A stretch of DNA of 5,823 nt from Actinobacteria bacterium 13_1_20CM_4_69_9. Its GTDB lineage: Bacteria; Actinomycetota; Thermoleophilia; Gaiellales; Gaiellaceae. The position numbers were made by a program, and so were the translations under genes. The notes below the pieces were generated by a model that saw only the letters and a program-made list of their open reading frames with translations, did no database searches and had not been told where the DNA came from. Shown in pieces: positions 5,196 through 5,823 of this stretch (its first letter is position 1; the number at the start of each line of letters is the position of its first letter). The stretch lies in the NCBI GenBank assembly GCA_001920085.1, contig MNJC01000052.1, positions 1 through 5,823 on the forward strand, given 5' to 3'.

Positions 5196-5823
5196 GCATG
5201 ACGACCATGAACGTGCAGAACTGCGTGTAGGGACCGCGGTTGGCCGTGCGCGGATCCGGAATCGTCACGCCGGAGTTGTCGACATTGGTCACGGCAGTGC
5301 CGCCGGGCTTGTGGGACCAGTAGCCGTTGCGGCCCTTGCGGAACCAGTGGAAGTCCCAGCCGGGTGCGATCACGAGCGCGACGAGATGTCCTTCACGCGG
5401 ACAGCGGTTGTTCGCGTTCGACGAGTTGATCAGGTCGTCGGCGATCGCCGCCGGGCGCACTGATGCGCAGCTGAGCGCGGTGTACATCGCTCCGGCTGCG
5501 CGTCCCGGCTGTGCGAACGTGTCCGTCCGGTAGTCGCAGGCGTAGTTGTAACAGTTGTTGTGCGGTTGAATTGCCGGCACGTTCCACCAGTCCGGCTCGT
5601 ACAACGGCGCGCACTTGCAGCGCTCGCCGCGCGGCCAGTCCGGGCGACCCGGCTTCCAATGATCGCGGAGATCGTCGAGGCGCTTGATCTCCTTGAGGAT
5701 GAACTCGGACAGATCGGAGCCGCGCTGAACGCGGCGGATCGGGCCCGTCGAGCCGCCGACGAATTCGTCGAAGGCCGGGTCTGCGGCTCGCGCGGCGAAG
5801 TCCTCGCCGATGACGTCGCCGTT
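5173..5823 (-). CDS. NCYNYA-motif protein, possible papain-fold Cys/His enzyme, 5' end outside window
   Basis: The frame is open without a stop from the TAG at 5173-5175 to the right edge, giving 216 visible residues; the start is beyond 5823. The N-terminal visible part (1-73) is charged, with RRVQRGSDLSEFILKEIKRLDDLRDHW and ERCKC. The C-terminal part begins YEPDWWNVPAIQPHNNCYNYACDYRTDTFAQPGR, with Cys91. It continues with REGHLVALVIAPGWDFHWFRKGRNGYWSHKPGG (His146, His159, His171), VTNVDNSG, and RGPYTQFCTFM. This resembles an uncharacterised bacterial family with N-N-C-Y-N-Y-A and 'D-F/Y-H-W/F-Y-R ... W-S-H-K-P-G'. A Cys in NCYxYA followed by later His residues recalls NlpC/P60 or CHAP cysteine hydrolases, but that is inference. 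A shorter product starting at the TTG at 5604 is unlikely because coding-like sequence continues upstream. It forms an operon with the SGRPDP gene, which it overlaps by 23 bases. Confidence 0.8.
   Translation of the reverse strand, partial: NGDVIGEDFAARAADPAFDEFVGGSTGPIRRVQRGSDLSEFILKEIKRLDDLRDHWKPGRPDWPRGERCKCAPLYEPDWWNVPAIQPHNNCYNYACDYRTDTFAQPGRAAGAMYTALSCASVRPAAIADDLINSSNANNRCPREGHLVALVIAPGWDFHWFRKGRNGYWSHKPGGTAVTNVDNSGVTIPDPRTANRGPYTQFCTFMVVMHGHIKIN

Overview
The window is high-GC bacterial DNA, roughly two thirds G+C by eye. The first gene is a short secreted protein with a Gly-X-Y collagen-like stretch. It follows the layout 'LPRNSVGT-x-QLKNNSVNSAKVKN-x-SL-xx-ADF' then 'GPQGPAGPQ', a layout I associate with Thermoleophilia (Solirubrobacterales/Gaiellales-type Actinomycetota). 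That placement rests on recognition, not on a search. I see no tRNA, rRNA, CRISPR array, transposase or integrase.

Layout, left to right. (1) Bases 1-495: 3' part of the collagen-like exported protein, with an apparent one-base frameshift near 104-106. (2) 606-761: a 51-codon ORF with a good ribosome-binding site. Its first 30 residues look like the N-terminus of a bacterial arylsulfatase that then stops, so it is probably a remnant. (3) 752-1564: a four-helix membrane protein of the DUF4239 (bestrophin-like) type, overlapping the remnant. (4) complement 1586-2716: an FAD/NAD-dependent oxidoreductase of the sulfide:quinone reductase / flavocytochrome c sulfide dehydrogenase type, convergent with gene 3. 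(5) 2717-2855: a divergent intergenic region with a plausible rightward promoter whose spacer holds an inverted repeat. (6) 2856-3194: a 112-residue, very charged, proline-rich protein. (7) 3191-4873: a papain-family (C1A) cysteine peptidase domain fused to about six tryptophan-rich, beta-propeller-lectin-like repeats, joined to gene 6 by an ATGA overlap. (8) complement 4857-5195: a small 'FSGRPDP...LGYRG' protein. (9) complement 5173 to beyond 5823: a protein with an NCYNYA motif followed by conserved-looking histidines. It runs off the window and overlaps gene 8.

The most interesting part is the right half. The rightward pair (6-7) looks like a peptidase unit in which the region before the mature papain domain is a separate, translationally coupled protein, and the catalytic domain carries a putative glycan-binding repeat array. 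The leftward pair (9-8), converging on it with a 17-base tail overlap, looks like a two-gene cassette of largely uncharacterised proteins. One of these could itself be a papain-fold (NlpC/CHAP-like) Cys/His enzyme. No function for either cassette can be read directly from the sequence. The left half looks like ordinary accessory genome with signs of gene decay.
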